From Siphonodentalium dalli (taxonomy: Eukaryota; Mollusca; Scaphopoda; Gadilida; Siphonodentaliidae), in assembly GCA_032622095.1 (NCBI GenBank), contig CP136066.1, positions 150,738,224-150,802,223 on the forward strand: DNA of 64,000 nucleotides. The letters run 5' to 3'. Below are positions 14,701 through 25,715 of the stretch, piece by piece. Made by a program: the position numbers and the translations under genes. Under the pieces are notes generated by a model. The model did not search any database. It saw only the letters and a program-made list of their open reading frames with translations, and was not told the DNA's origin. Numbering within the stretch: the stretch's first letter is position 1; every line of letters begins with the position of its first letter.

Positions 14701-17700
14701 GCCGATGGTGCAGATCGAGGGAAGAACACCGATGCAACATGCTATACCAAGCCGCCGCTAGCGGGTTGCATGGTGACATCGAACTTTGATCTCCATGAGT
14801 TGACAAGGTACTCTACTCTTAATCAGTCTTAATATTATGGTAGCTATTCCTTCAAAACAGATTAATCTTGTTTTTCACATTTGAGAGTTCTTTCAGAAAA
14901 ACATTTGCATTTCTGATAAAAAAAAAAGGTTAAAATTTGTCAGGCAATTGTTGACAAATTATGTCTGAAAGTTTTTCGGATACAGCTTCCTTGCTGTTTT
15001 TAACCAAAACAAAAATGATCAGATTTAGTTGATTTTTCTATATGCACATTAACAGTGTTATTTATGTCTACTTAACAGGTACTACACCAGACTGGTCCTG
15101 ATCATTTTTGACAAACCGAAGAATACTCTGGGAAGCGGCAAACAGCTGCTAGATGCAGCTAGTAAAGTCAGTGCTTCCTTTCCGTGTCTAGTCAACTTGG
15201 TATGATGATTTACACTGTTTAACTTTAAATGACATTTTGATATTTGAGTAAGATTGATTGGCTATTAAATATCATTATTTAATCTTACAACTAAACTCAT
15301 ATGTTTAGTGCCGCATGTGTCCATGTGTGTCTATTCCTGTTAGAAATGGAACAAATGTGCATTTGCTTCTCAATATTATGTCTCCAACGCCATGTATTAT
15401 ACGTTTTCTTTTCTTCAAAGCCATCACAAAAATAAGTATTGACATGTAGATCTAGTCTGAATTTACATCCACCCTGGGCAACAATTTAATTTACTTATCT
15501 TGCCAATTGTTTACCTTTCACCCACACAAAAATGAAAATAGATTTAAAATGTCATACATATAACCAAGAATCAGAATTGTTCATGTTATATATGTATTTA
15601 TCTTGATTTCAAGGTTGACGACGTGAAGCGGGAAGAAATTCTTCAGAAAGCAAGAGGTATACTGCAGCAGCTCCCTGAGGCTGATAGCCGTATGGCGGAG
15701 GGATTGGGTATAACCCTAGTCTTTCTTCAGAAGGTGAGTTAACCCTATATGATTTCACAACTGAAGTTGTGCATGTAACCCTTACCCATATTTTCATTTT
15801 ATTTAGCCAACTATAACCATCCGAGGTCATAAAGGCTTAAAAATAACTCATTAAATTAAAGTTACATCCTTTAGTATAAATAAAATAAAATTTTGGCATG
15901 ATACCCACATCTACATTTTTGTTTGGACATGGCGAGTTCCCTGATTATTATTGACTTGTTTTGTTGTTGTTGCTTTTAGTTTATTATGTGTCACCCTTTT
16001 TTATTTTTTTATAATTTCAATAGTTTTATTTCTTTCTGTTTTCAGATTCTTGATTTTGCCGGTCTGGGACACGTAATGGGTCAAGTAGAAGACTATGTAA
16101 GCAACATCTTGCTGAATCACCACAGATCCACACTTTCTCGCAGACAAATCAGCCATCTACTTGTCAGGGCATTAGAAACCAAAACTGAAGAGGAGGTGTG
16201 TATATTTTTGAGTAGTAATCATTAATTTGTTTATCCAAGAAATAAATGGTTGCTTCAGAAAATTAAGATGTTGTTAATAAATAAGTTTGGTGAAGCAGCA
16301 ACTCAAATCAGTTTACCAGATGTAATAAATACTCCAAATTACAACCACAATTATATTTATCAATGTGAGAAAGAATCAATACAATTATTGAATTCAAGAC
16401 AGTTACTGTCATAAACAGCATAAAGTTGACGTTATTCAAATGTGCCAGGGTATGCACCCGTTAACGGCAACACAAAATTGTTCACATATAGAGGTAGTCA
16501 CAAGATCAAACAGATTTTTCTTTTGCTAAATGTGAATGATTTCTTTCAACAGCTCAGCACATCAGTTCGCACCCTATCACAAGGCTATGCAGTGAACATT
16601 GCAGGTTTTGCAAGACTGATGAATGTGACCGATAAAGTCGTCCGAACAGAATTCAATAAACTCACCTCAGATACAGTTCAAATTAGGTTTGGGGCCAGCA
16701 ATCTCAGATGCCATCTACTGCCACTGGAAGTTGTCCCAACCCAAGAACGTAAGTATTACAACCTTCACTCAATATATTGAATTCATTTTCGATAGTATGC
16801 CTGCCAAGAGATTGGTTATATCTATTTGCAGATAATAAAGTAAAGATCTTAATTCGGTTAATATAATCTGTTCTAAATTGTTGTTATTTGGGTTTGAAAT
16901 AGCTGAGAGTAATGTATATCATTATTTGTTGTAAACCGTTGGTAGCTAGAATCAAATCATACTGGATTTTTCTCAATAACATCTGTACTCAATTAGTCCA
17001 GAAAGCTTGTGTCCAACATATTGATTTCATATGCATGCACCAATCTATGTAGTGTATACCTTTTTTATTGCAGCCTCTGAGTCAGATAATAGCAGTGATA
17101 GCAGTGAAATGGTATCATCAGACAAGGACGAACCTGATGAAGGTAAACTATTTTACTTAGAAACCTTGTAGTGAATAATATTAATCTCTACTTATTTAAG
17201 CTGATAATGAAGCATGTTTTGGCAAAAAAATTTAGAACTCAGAATTTAATGTTAGAAATGTAAATTCCAAACTAGAGTCTCAGTAGATTGTGATGATTCA
17301 AATTCAGGACAAGAGACTTGTATCTGATATTTGAAAAATCCTCAGAAAAGCTGAGAAAAGACTGTTAAAACATGAAGTGTGATTTAACCATTTAATCTTT
17401 GTCAAAACATGGCACAGGTGCTCAAATTTGACTAGACAATATAATATAATGTCGACTTTGATAATGAACTGTTATTTTCAATTATGAAATATACCAGTTC
17501 CCCACAAGCTGATGTGTAATAACATGTATAATAAAGTTCTTGCTGGACTTCCTGATATGTTTCAATTGAATAATGTTATTCTAACTTTGCAGAAGAAGAA
17601 CAACAACTCGACAGGGTGGAATCAGAAACTGAAGAAGTAGATGAAGGACAAGAGGTAGTGCCAGTAGCAGCTAAGAAACGGAACGCGGAAGAACAACAAC

Positions 17701-18303
17701 TCGACAGGGTGGAATCAGAAACTGAAGAAGTAGATTAAGAACAAGAGGTAGTGCCAGTAGCAGCTAAGAAACGGAAAGCGGGAAAACCAACAAAGAAAGG
17801 TCGGTGTTTGTTATACAAAGATTTTACTGAAAAGCATTTCCGCTGGAGCCATCCAACTCGTTGCATAGCAAAATCTGCTGCCATCCTCTCAAACCTTCCT
17901 CTAAATTAAGTTTTCTATCTCATTGAGAGCTATAGACTAATTTATAAAAAAACGTTTACAACTACAATAAATCAAATCAGTTAAATGAGAGCTGAGCCCT
18001 TCATACCGGCAGAATTATAGAAAATCTTGTGCGTATATTTTAAAAATTATGTCTCATTAATGTACTGATGGAATTAGTCAAGATTGTCCAGCTGATTATT
18101 GTATTTTTCTTTCAGTAGTTCTACCAAGTGTGACAGAGGCAACAATAGATATATGCGATGTAACATCGTGTATAGCGAGTCGATCAAAGGCGAAGAATGT
18201 GATGAAGGTCAGCTGTTCCAGGTGCGAAAAGACGTTCCACAGATTTTGTGTGCATGTAAGATCGAGAGCGAAAGAGTATGAATGGCATTGTGATGTGTGT
18301 TAG
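11793..18303 (+). CDS. SF3-helicase-like ATPase with PHD-like finger, 13 exons, damaged
   Basis: Exons inferred from GT-AG sites and phase: 11793-11956, 12437-12617, 12920-13006, 13255-13450, 14047-14175, 14595-14807, 15079-15199, 15614-15733, 16046-16195, 16553-16748, 17074-17142, 17593-17799, 18116-18303 (about 670 codons). An AG precedes the ATG, so an upstream non-coding exon is likely. Around residues 228-235 is the P-loop GEPETGKT; about 40 residues later LPFVWDDP (Walker B); then GCMVTSN (SF3 motif C) and a downstream Arg in YYTR. An acidic Ser/Glu linker precedes a C-terminal C-x4-C ... CSRCEKTFHRFC ... WHCDVC PHD-like finger. The N-terminal region loosely recalls DUF927-type helicase-like proteins; that is inference. 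Damage: exon 4 needs a frame change between 13255 and 13290, and TAA at 17736 lies in the second copy of a ~96 bp in-exon duplication, cutting off the finger. The role is unknown; replication or transposition of its own element is a guess. Confidence 0.7.
14383..14541. repeat. 32 bp tandem repeat, five copies, in an intron
   Basis: A unit beginning TAATTTAAGATGAATCAG recurs every 32 bp; the last copy is shortened by loss of the CAGACA part. It lies in the intron before the Walker B exon of the helicase-like gene. Copies are nearly identical, so expansion is recent. Confidence 0.9.
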
Positions 18304-18717
18304 TAATTTACATGTGTCCATTATAGTATTTTCATAATTATATATTGGCAGTTGTCATGTAGCAGTACTTTGGGGGGTTTTGAAATGAAAGTATTTAGTA
18401 GAAATATACAAGCATAAACTTAAAGTCAAAATGAACTCAATTTAATTTACAGCTAACTTTTTACTTATAATACCAGTCGCAAAATCATTACGTAATCATT
18501 TAGTTTTGGAACCTAGTCAACAAATCCAATTTGACTATAGTCTATCACCACACATGAAAATACTAGTAGTTAGTTTAAAATAGGTATATTTGAATGTCTA
18601 ATCAAGAAAATTTACTAGTTTTTGTTGATGCTGTGTACTTTGATGTCTAAGTGTCTTAATTTATAATGTATACACTTGTTAATATGCTCACTTCTGTTAT
18701 GTATATATTTGCAAAGA

Positions 18718-18723
18718 AATAAA
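18718..18723 (+). promoter_or_regulatory. Candidate polyadenylation signal
   Basis: AATAAA occurs about 415 bp after the stop codon of the helicase/PHD gene and about 100 bp before the right-hand repeat array, a plausible 3' end for its transcript. No cDNA evidence is available. Confidence 0.4.
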
Positions 18724-18814
18724 CACTTAGTATTAAAAATGTGTTATTTGCTCAGTCTCACACCAAACAACAGATCATTTCGCTAAAAAAATATTGGCGA
18801 ACGTCCTGTAGCAG

Positions 18815-19810
18815 TACTTTGGGGGGTTTGAAATGACATTTTGACTTAGGGTTTCAAGAGGTAGCAATGAAGCAGGTTTTACACATATCGTGACCCATTT
18901 TTGTTCAATACAGCGCTGTAGCGGCTGCAGCAGTGCTCTGGAGGGTTTTGAGTCCATTTTTGGACTTAAGAGTTTTAAGAGGTAGCAATGAAGCATGTTT
19001 TACACATATCGCGACTCATTTTTATTCAATGCAGCGCTGTAGCGGCTGCAGCAGTGCTCTGGAGGGTTTTGAATCCATTTTTGGACTTAGAGTTTTAAGA
19101 GGTAACAATGAAGCATGTTTTACACATATCGCGACCCATTTTTTTCTCAATGCAGCGCTGTAGCGGCTGCAGCAGTGCTCTGGGGGGTTTTGAATCCATT
19201 TTTGGACTTAGAGTTTTAAGAGGTAGCAATGAAGCAGGTTTTACACATATCGTGACCCATTTTTTTTCAATGCAGCGCTGTAGCGGCTGCAGCAGTGCTC
19301 TGGAGGGTTTTGAATCCATTTTTGGACTTAGAGTTTTAAGAGGTAGCAATGAAGCAGGTTTTACACATATCGTGACCCATTTTTTTTCAATGCAGCGCTG
19401 TAGCGGCTGCAGCAGTGCTCTGGGGGTTTTGAATCCATTTTTGGACTTAGAGTTTTAAGAGGTAGCAATGAAGCATGTTTTACACATATCGCGACCCATT
19501 TTTGTTCAATGCAGCGCTGTAGCGGCTGCAGCAGTGCTCTGGAGGGTTTTGAATGCATTTTTGGACTTAGAGTTTTAAGAGGTAGCAATGAAGCAGGTTT
19601 TACACATATCGTGACCCATTTTTTTTCAATGCAGCGCTGTAGCGGCTGCAGCAGTGCTCTGGAGGGTTTTGAATCCATTTTTGGACTTAGAGTTTTAAGA
19701 AGTAGCAATGAAGCAGGTTTTACACATATCGTGACCCATTTTTTTTCAATGCAACGCTGTAGCGGCTGCAGCAGTGCTCTGGGTGATTTTGAATCCATTT
19801 TTGGACTTAG
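18815..19810 (-). repeat. Right tandem array of ~120 bp unit (inverted)
   Basis: About eight copies of the reverse complement of the left array, with GCGCTGTAGCGGCTGCAGCA, GTTTTGAATCCATTTTTGGA and TTAAGAGGTAGCAATGAAGC recurring every ~120 bp. The inner edge is diverged (18805-18880). A fragment of that edge (GTAGCAGTACTTTGGGGGGT) also occurs at 18360, inside the gene's 3' region. Confidence 0.92.
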
Positions 19811-20220
19811 ACTTGTAAAACATGTTAGATTCAATCTTAGGCTGTAAACTTTTAGACTTGTAAAACATATTAGATTCAATCTTAGGCTTTAAACTTTTTT
19901 TCTAATCTGATATCTTGTAGCGATTGCAGCAGGGGAAAAAATGGATACGTCTAATTTTTTGACCACGTTTCTTGCCATATCTAATTTATTTATAGTGATA
20001 GGCCCTCAGGCTACCTATATATACCCAAAAATAAAGAGCGATTAATCAGTGGGGCATATACATGTAGATGTGTGCTATGAAAACTAAACAACTGATTGCT
20101 TCAATTAATAAAGGGCTTTCAATGCTGAAAAAACTCTATGTAAACTGACCAACAATTACATTTGGTTTATTGTATAACTATATTCATATAGAGTTTTTAG
20201 AATTTTTATGATGTATAGGG

Positions 20221-20278
20221 ATTCTGCCGCTAGCGGCAGAATAAGACAGCAATCTTATTATGCCGCTAGCGGCAGAAT
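20221..20278. repeat. Hairpin with paired TGCCGCTAGCGGCA palindromes
   Basis: ATTCTGCCGCTAGCGGCAG followed by AATAAG is answered 8 bp later by CTTATTATGCCGCTAGCGG and CAGAAT. The 25 bp arms have one mismatch, and each arm contains its own 14 bp palindrome. This could form one stem or a cruciform with two sub-stems. Confidence 0.85.
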
Positions 20279-21731
20279 AGCATTTCCCTAAATATATGGT
20301 TCCTATCCTATAGTTCCAAACTGTATGACAAGTAGGACGTTCCCTACTTTATTTTCTGAAATTTGTGACACCGATCGGTGTGACTTTAATATATAGATAA
20401 ATAGAAGCAGATTATACAGGGGGGGGGGGCGTAACAAAGTTGCGAGACGTGGGGGTGTTTTTTTTTACATCGCCATTTTATTTACACCCACCCACCCTTT
20501 CTTGCATTTTTTTTTTCATAAAATTTTATACACCCACCCCAAAACCCCAAAGCTTTATGTTAGTTCCTCTGTAAAAACGACCAACCTCTCTATATTGGTC
20601 CCTTCTTTGAAAGACCAAATTAAATGTTTCTTCCTGTTTACAAACCAGGCTATGGTCTTACAATCTCGTCCAAATACGGATACGATAGGCGAGAATCGCA
20701 TGCGTTTTGATATGTCGATGCCGTCTGGAGAGTTTGGCGGGACCAGCATCCCGTCTCGATTTGCTCAGTCTACCCTTGATGCTATAAAGTGGTAGCCGCG
20801 GGCGCTTTATGAGCCATCAGGCCCCCGCGGCAGCGGTCGCTGGCGCGACCTGACTGCCTCGATATCAATTTGAAAAAGGGGTGACGTTGCTTTGTATTTT
20901 GCCGTCCGCCTCACCCAAGCCCACCCACCCTAAAAGTGATTTTTCCTATAGTGTTTTTGAAACGTGTCTCTTTGTGGTGTCATTCTTTTGGTATGATTTT
21001 TTACTAAATAACGGGTATGTTAGAGTTACATTTCTTTGAATTTTACAATCGAAACATATTCGCATGCGATGCTGAGTCACGCGGGACACGGCAAACTAAA
21101 TCGCGCGCAAATTGGCTTGCGATTTTTCAGCATCCCACCCCATTTGGCATGCGATAGCGTTTGTACTAGGTGCAGCAGGCGTTACAAACATGTGCAAGAC
21201 AAATATTTTCTTGGCTGATAATTGTGCGATAATCAGCAGTAATCAGCGATAATCTCAACTAAATTGAACTCTAAGCAATCAACAAAGGTAGAATATGATG
21301 TGATTATGTTGGTAAATTTATAACCCAGCCTATTCATCTGTGTGAGTAGATGAAAAATATGTTGAATCCCCTGGAATGACAACAAAAAATAACTAGGGCC
21401 AGTGTTAGGGCCTATAATAGAATACAAAATTACACACAATTAAATTTATATTTTTTTCAGACATCAACCAGCATCAACTAGTAGGCCTAGAGCCTATAGT
21501 AATACCAAAAAGGAAAATGTGCATATGAACCAGTGTACGAATTAGCTTTTATCACATAATTTGGCCATAAAAGCAGTTTCATAATTATCGGTAATAGACA
21601 CGTTTAATATCAGCGCGTGCGATGACGTCACGGCGTTCTTCAAATAACTTGCGATCGCTGTAGTATATGATTGTTTGTTTTCGATGAATATTGCGCGTTG
21701 CTTCGGGTTTATTTGATCATGTGATAAAAGG

Positions 21732-21874
21732 TATCTCACACTCGTCCTATTTTATACGTAATTTATCAACCTCGTCTTCTAAATTCTATTTGAGCCTCGG
21801 TAAACCTCGGCTCAAATCGAATTTAGTGAACTCGGTTGATAAATTCCGTATAAACTAGAAACTCATGTGAGATC
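21732..21874. repeat. Long hairpin, ~68 bp arms and 4 nt loop
   Basis: The left arm runs from TATCTCACACTCGTCCTA to TTTGAGCCTCGG. The loop is TAAA. The right arm runs from CCTCGGCTCAAAT to ATGTGAGATC. A handful of mismatches interrupt pairing. It is a compact foldback or MITE with almost no loop. Confidence 0.85.
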
Positions 21875-24259
21875 CTCTATTTATGTATGCCTGCATGACC
21901 ACCGACCCGACCTCGCATTACGAGTTAGGCTAAAATAATGTCTAACCCTTTGAGTTTGAACGCGGATGGTCAATTATTTTTTCTTCTTTGATAATTTTCA
22001 AAATTAGCATGAATTAGACATTAAGTATCATTTACATACTAGTATATGCAGGTAATTATGGGATATAATAATTACAATGTGAACAAAACTGTAATGTGTC
22101 CTGGCCCTTCTTCACATCTATTTAAATAATATTTTTATACTTTTCAGAAGACTATCCAAGGAAGGTTATATTTTTGTTTCTTTCAATAAATGTTATTAAA
22201 ACTTTATTTCATGTCTACTTATTTACATATTGATGGTTTTCAACAACACTGAAACAAATAATTTGACAATTCAAATAATTATTTGACAAAAGTATATTTA
22301 AAAATCAATTTTAGTATAAAACACTGATACAAATACTTATTTCATACATTACATTCATGCATCAACTACCGGTAACTGTATGAGTAAAGAGACTGTCATG
22401 AAGTATAAGAATTATTGTAATATTCTGTCATGAGTTGTTAGCTGATATTGTCAGACTGCATTAAGTTCACCCTACCCTAGAGCTATCTGAAGTATATTTT
22501 CAATATAAAAACTGCCAAGCAAGCTGAAACAGACACAATAAAAAAATTTGCGCGTAAAAATAATCTATGAAAATTTTGGGACCCACCCCCACAATATTCA
22601 CTATTTTTCCATTTTATATCAACTTATGGGGGTAATTATAACAATATTGAATGTATTAGTGCTTCTCAATTTGCAACAAGCCACAGCATATAAACAAATA
22701 TGTTTAAAACATTTGATAATATGTCAATGAAAAAAAATGCAAAAAAAGTGGCCTCGGGTACCCACCCACCCCCCCCCCCCCCCACCCCACCTCACGTCAC
22801 GTAAAAACATTTTCGCCCCACCCCCTGGATTATACTATATATTGTTTCATTAAACTGCTTCTTATTACCAGTTCCCATGTCATCCATGCCTGATCTGGAC
22901 TATATATATACACCGATCAGGCTGCCTCGTGGGGGTTTCTTTGGATTTCCGGGGTGCACCATCTCGGTCCTTTTCAGGACTCTCTGTAGGAGGTAACCCG
23001 CGCGGATGCTGGAATCCACAATCAACCTACTACCACTGTGTGTATCGGCTACCAAGAACCGCAAGCGACGGATCAAGACCCAATCGAAGCTGAGACGCGA
23101 CCAGAAAAGAATGGAATCCTGGCGTTCGAAGTGGCGGAAAGCACCACCACCATGCAGCTACACAAGGGGTTACTGACGTCACTGCAGGAGACACAGCCTA
23201 CCACTCATTCGACAGACATCACCACCACGCCTGTGATAGAGACCATGAAGTGGTCTGTACATGCCTCGAGGCTTCCGGCGACGATGTGGAGATGATAACA
23301 CCACCACCTATAATACCGAGACTCCACCGGATCGATCGAGGAATGTAAATTGTCACATCCGTCCATGCGACGCCGAAGTACGAGGAAAGACACCACCCCC
23401 ACATCACAGGGAGACAAGAGAAGCAGAGACGTGGCGACAGGGTGGGGGTGGTCAAAATGTTCAACAATTGGAAATTTCATTTCTGCCAAAACATTAGTTG
23501 GAAATTTTCCACCAACAATAGGTTGAAAATGTTCTTGTAGTTTGATTTATTGATTATTTATTGATTATTGGGGGAATTAATTGTTTTTGGACCAGTATAT
23601 TTTCCTAATTTTTGTCAAAATTTTGGACTGAAATGGTCATCAGTTGGAAATTTCCAACCTCAGGGGGGGGGGGTGACAGGTTGGAAATTTCCAACACTTG
23701 GAAATCTTGTGTCCTGGTCGCTCCCACGTGGCCGTCAAAAACTGCTAGTTAATTTAAGAAAACAATATTGTCATACATTTGGTCAACATTGTCATTGGAA
23801 TTGTCATCATCAGTTGTAAATTTTCCAAACTAAGTGGGGTGTCAGGTTTGAAATTTCCAACTATAGGAATGCTTGAGGCTAGTCTAGATGCTAGGATTTT
23901 GCGATTTTCTTGTTCAGATTACACAATTTTCGCACACCGGTCCGAACCATGGTCGGCCCGGTGTGTCATTGTCCCGAACGTATGTTCGGTCTGATTCTGA
24001 TTGAAGGGGGGGGGGGTGCAGTTGGAATTTCACAAGGTGGACACCCCCAACGGAAACCCTATAGCCACGTCCCTGAAGAGAAGACATGATCGAGAGACAC
24101 AGATCACAAATCGAAGAACTCATCTACCAACATCATTCAACAGGAAAGACGTATCAAGTCAACAACAATATAAGTCCTTCCTGCTGACAGATCATGTTAT
24201 CGATGAACCGAGGGCCAGATGAAGAGGACCTCTGAAATGGACAGATCTGGGTCAATGAT

Positions 24260-25715
24260 TTGAACACCGGGTGGCTATCTTTCACCAAATATCCACCACT
24301 CGCAAAAGGTCTTCAGTCCCAGCATGGTGTGAGATATTCAGAAATTAATAGATTACCATATGTGGACTCTGTTAGATTTTCTATCATTGATCCCATGCAC
24401 AACCTGTATCAGGGTACTGCAAAATATATGATGAGGCTATGGGTAGAAATTGGTGTTATTGACAAGGACAAAATTAAGAAAATTCAAGAACAGGTTGACA
24501 GTATGGATGTTGCCAGTTATGTTGGTGCTATACCACGCAAAATTTCATCACCTTTCAGTGGATTCACTGCAGATCAGTGGAAAAACTGGACAAATGTTTT
24601 TTCTATCTATGCATTAAAGGGCATTCTGCCTGATAAATTGCTGGAAAACTGGAGAAAATTTGTTCTGGCTTCTATAATTATCAGCTCAAAATTAATCTCT
24701 GAACCAGAAATATTGAACTTTGAGAGACTAGTTCTCAAATATATGGTAAAGAAAAAGTAATGCCGAACATGCATTTTGCATTGCCATCTGGCAGATTGCT
24801 TGAGAGATTATGGTTCTGTTTATTCCTTTTGGCTATTCAGTTTTGAAAGATATAATGGCTACTTGGGTTCATTACCTAACAATAATCGTTCTGTGGAAGT
24901 TCAAATGACAAGGCGGTTTCTTCGGAATGCTCTTGTAAATTCGTTAACATTGCCATCAGAGAATGAAGATGATTTAGCAAAACATTTATATTTTAGAGAG
25001 TGCATTCAGTCTGAGGGCCCCTTTCAAACAGAGAATTTTTTTAATTTGATCCAACTGTCCAAAATTACAGCTGGGGTGGCAAATCAAAACTGGGATGATA
25101 TATCTTTGTACATCATAAAAAAATCAGTTCCTTTTATTTTACCAACTGGTGATTTCTATTTTCTCAAAGAAGCCTATAGAGCTATGTATCCAAAAATGTT
25201 CAATTCCACCGTCATGTGTCAGATGTAGTGATGTTTTTTTGGGAGGCGAGATATTTGGCTCTGAATCGTCTAGACACAAACGTTCATCATTCATTATGGC
25301 TTACTGGGCAACAGAGGAGGGGAAAATAATTTCTGGTGACACTTCTTGTGATCTAATACCAGGGAAAGTCATGTATTATTTCAAGCACAATATGTTCATC
25401 AATGAAATATGTCATACTCATATCTTTGCCAAGATTTATTGGCTAATGCCAGTCAAAAATGATTTGAAAAACTGTTGTGGCACCCCAATACAATTGTGTG
25501 AGCAAGATATATTCATGATCCATGGTGCTTGTTCATTCATGCCGGTACAGCGAATCTTTGGCAAATTCGTTCCAACATGGCTCACTGAGAAACAAAAATG
25601 TCACTTTTGTGTGTCCTATAAACAATGGATTAAACATTTGAAATCAGGAATTTATTTTCTTGCCTCATATAGACTGGGGCAAGAAAATAGAACAAATCAG
25701 TTCAGTAGGGTCTGA
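24260..25715 (+). pseudogene. CACTA (En/Spm, TNP2-type) transposase, 3' part, broken
   Basis: TNP2 transposases cut and paste CACTA elements. The reading GVRYSEINRLPYVDSVRF then DPMHNLYQGTAKYM matches the conserved DPMHNL...GT segment, and LHCHLADCLRDYGSVYSFWL with FERYNGYLGSLPNNNRSVE matches the conserved HL..C..DYG / FWlFSFER.NG / NNRS.E block. The copy is damaged: near 24745-24775 the frame is lost and regained (a PNMH segment sits in another frame, and TAA at 24758 is in the main frame), and a second shift near 25200 moves the C-terminal part into a new frame ending at 25713. The N-terminal half is missing or unrecognisable upstream, where the repeat arm begins. It is non-functional as it stands. 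Confidence 0.85.

Larger units (their letters stand above)
9914..19990 (+). mobile_element. ~10 kb foldback-like element with helicase/PHD gene
   Basis: The outer ends are inverted. The left stretch at about 9920-10035 (GTGGTCGAAAAATTAGACG, then TGCTGCAATTGCTACA, then TAATATGTTTTAC) reappears reverse-complemented at 19865-19980. Inside each end is a tandem array of a ~120 bp unit (10069-10948 and about 18815-19810) in opposite orientation. Between the arrays lies a multi-exon plus-strand gene (11793-18303) with SF3-helicase-like ATPase motifs and a PHD-like finger. The arrangement resembles foldback elements (long ends built of repeats), but the gene is not a transposase family I recognise. 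The exact termini and a target duplication could not be fixed; similarity fades around ATATGGCA on the left and TGCCATAT on the right. Confidence 0.75.
19991..23439. other. Non-coding stretch with two strong hairpins
   Basis: Apart from the hairpins listed separately, I see T- and C-rich tracts (20420-20540, 22740-22830), a GC-rich stem near 20805-20845 and no supported gene. From about 22,950 to 23,440 base composition becomes GC-richer and one frame reads a very basic run (NRKRRIKTQSK, then RRDQKR), looking like a fragment of a mobile-element ORF. I cannot assign it. Confidence 0.45.

Noticed and set aside
18775-19879. ORFs of up to 172 codons across the right array
   Set aside because: Same artefact as the left array, mirrored.
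20502-20795. 97-codon ORF with a moderately GC-rich 3' half
   Set aside because: No recognised domain; a minus-strand ORF overlaps it, and it begins in T/C-rich low-complexity sequence. It could be a fragment of a mobile ORF but cannot be supported.
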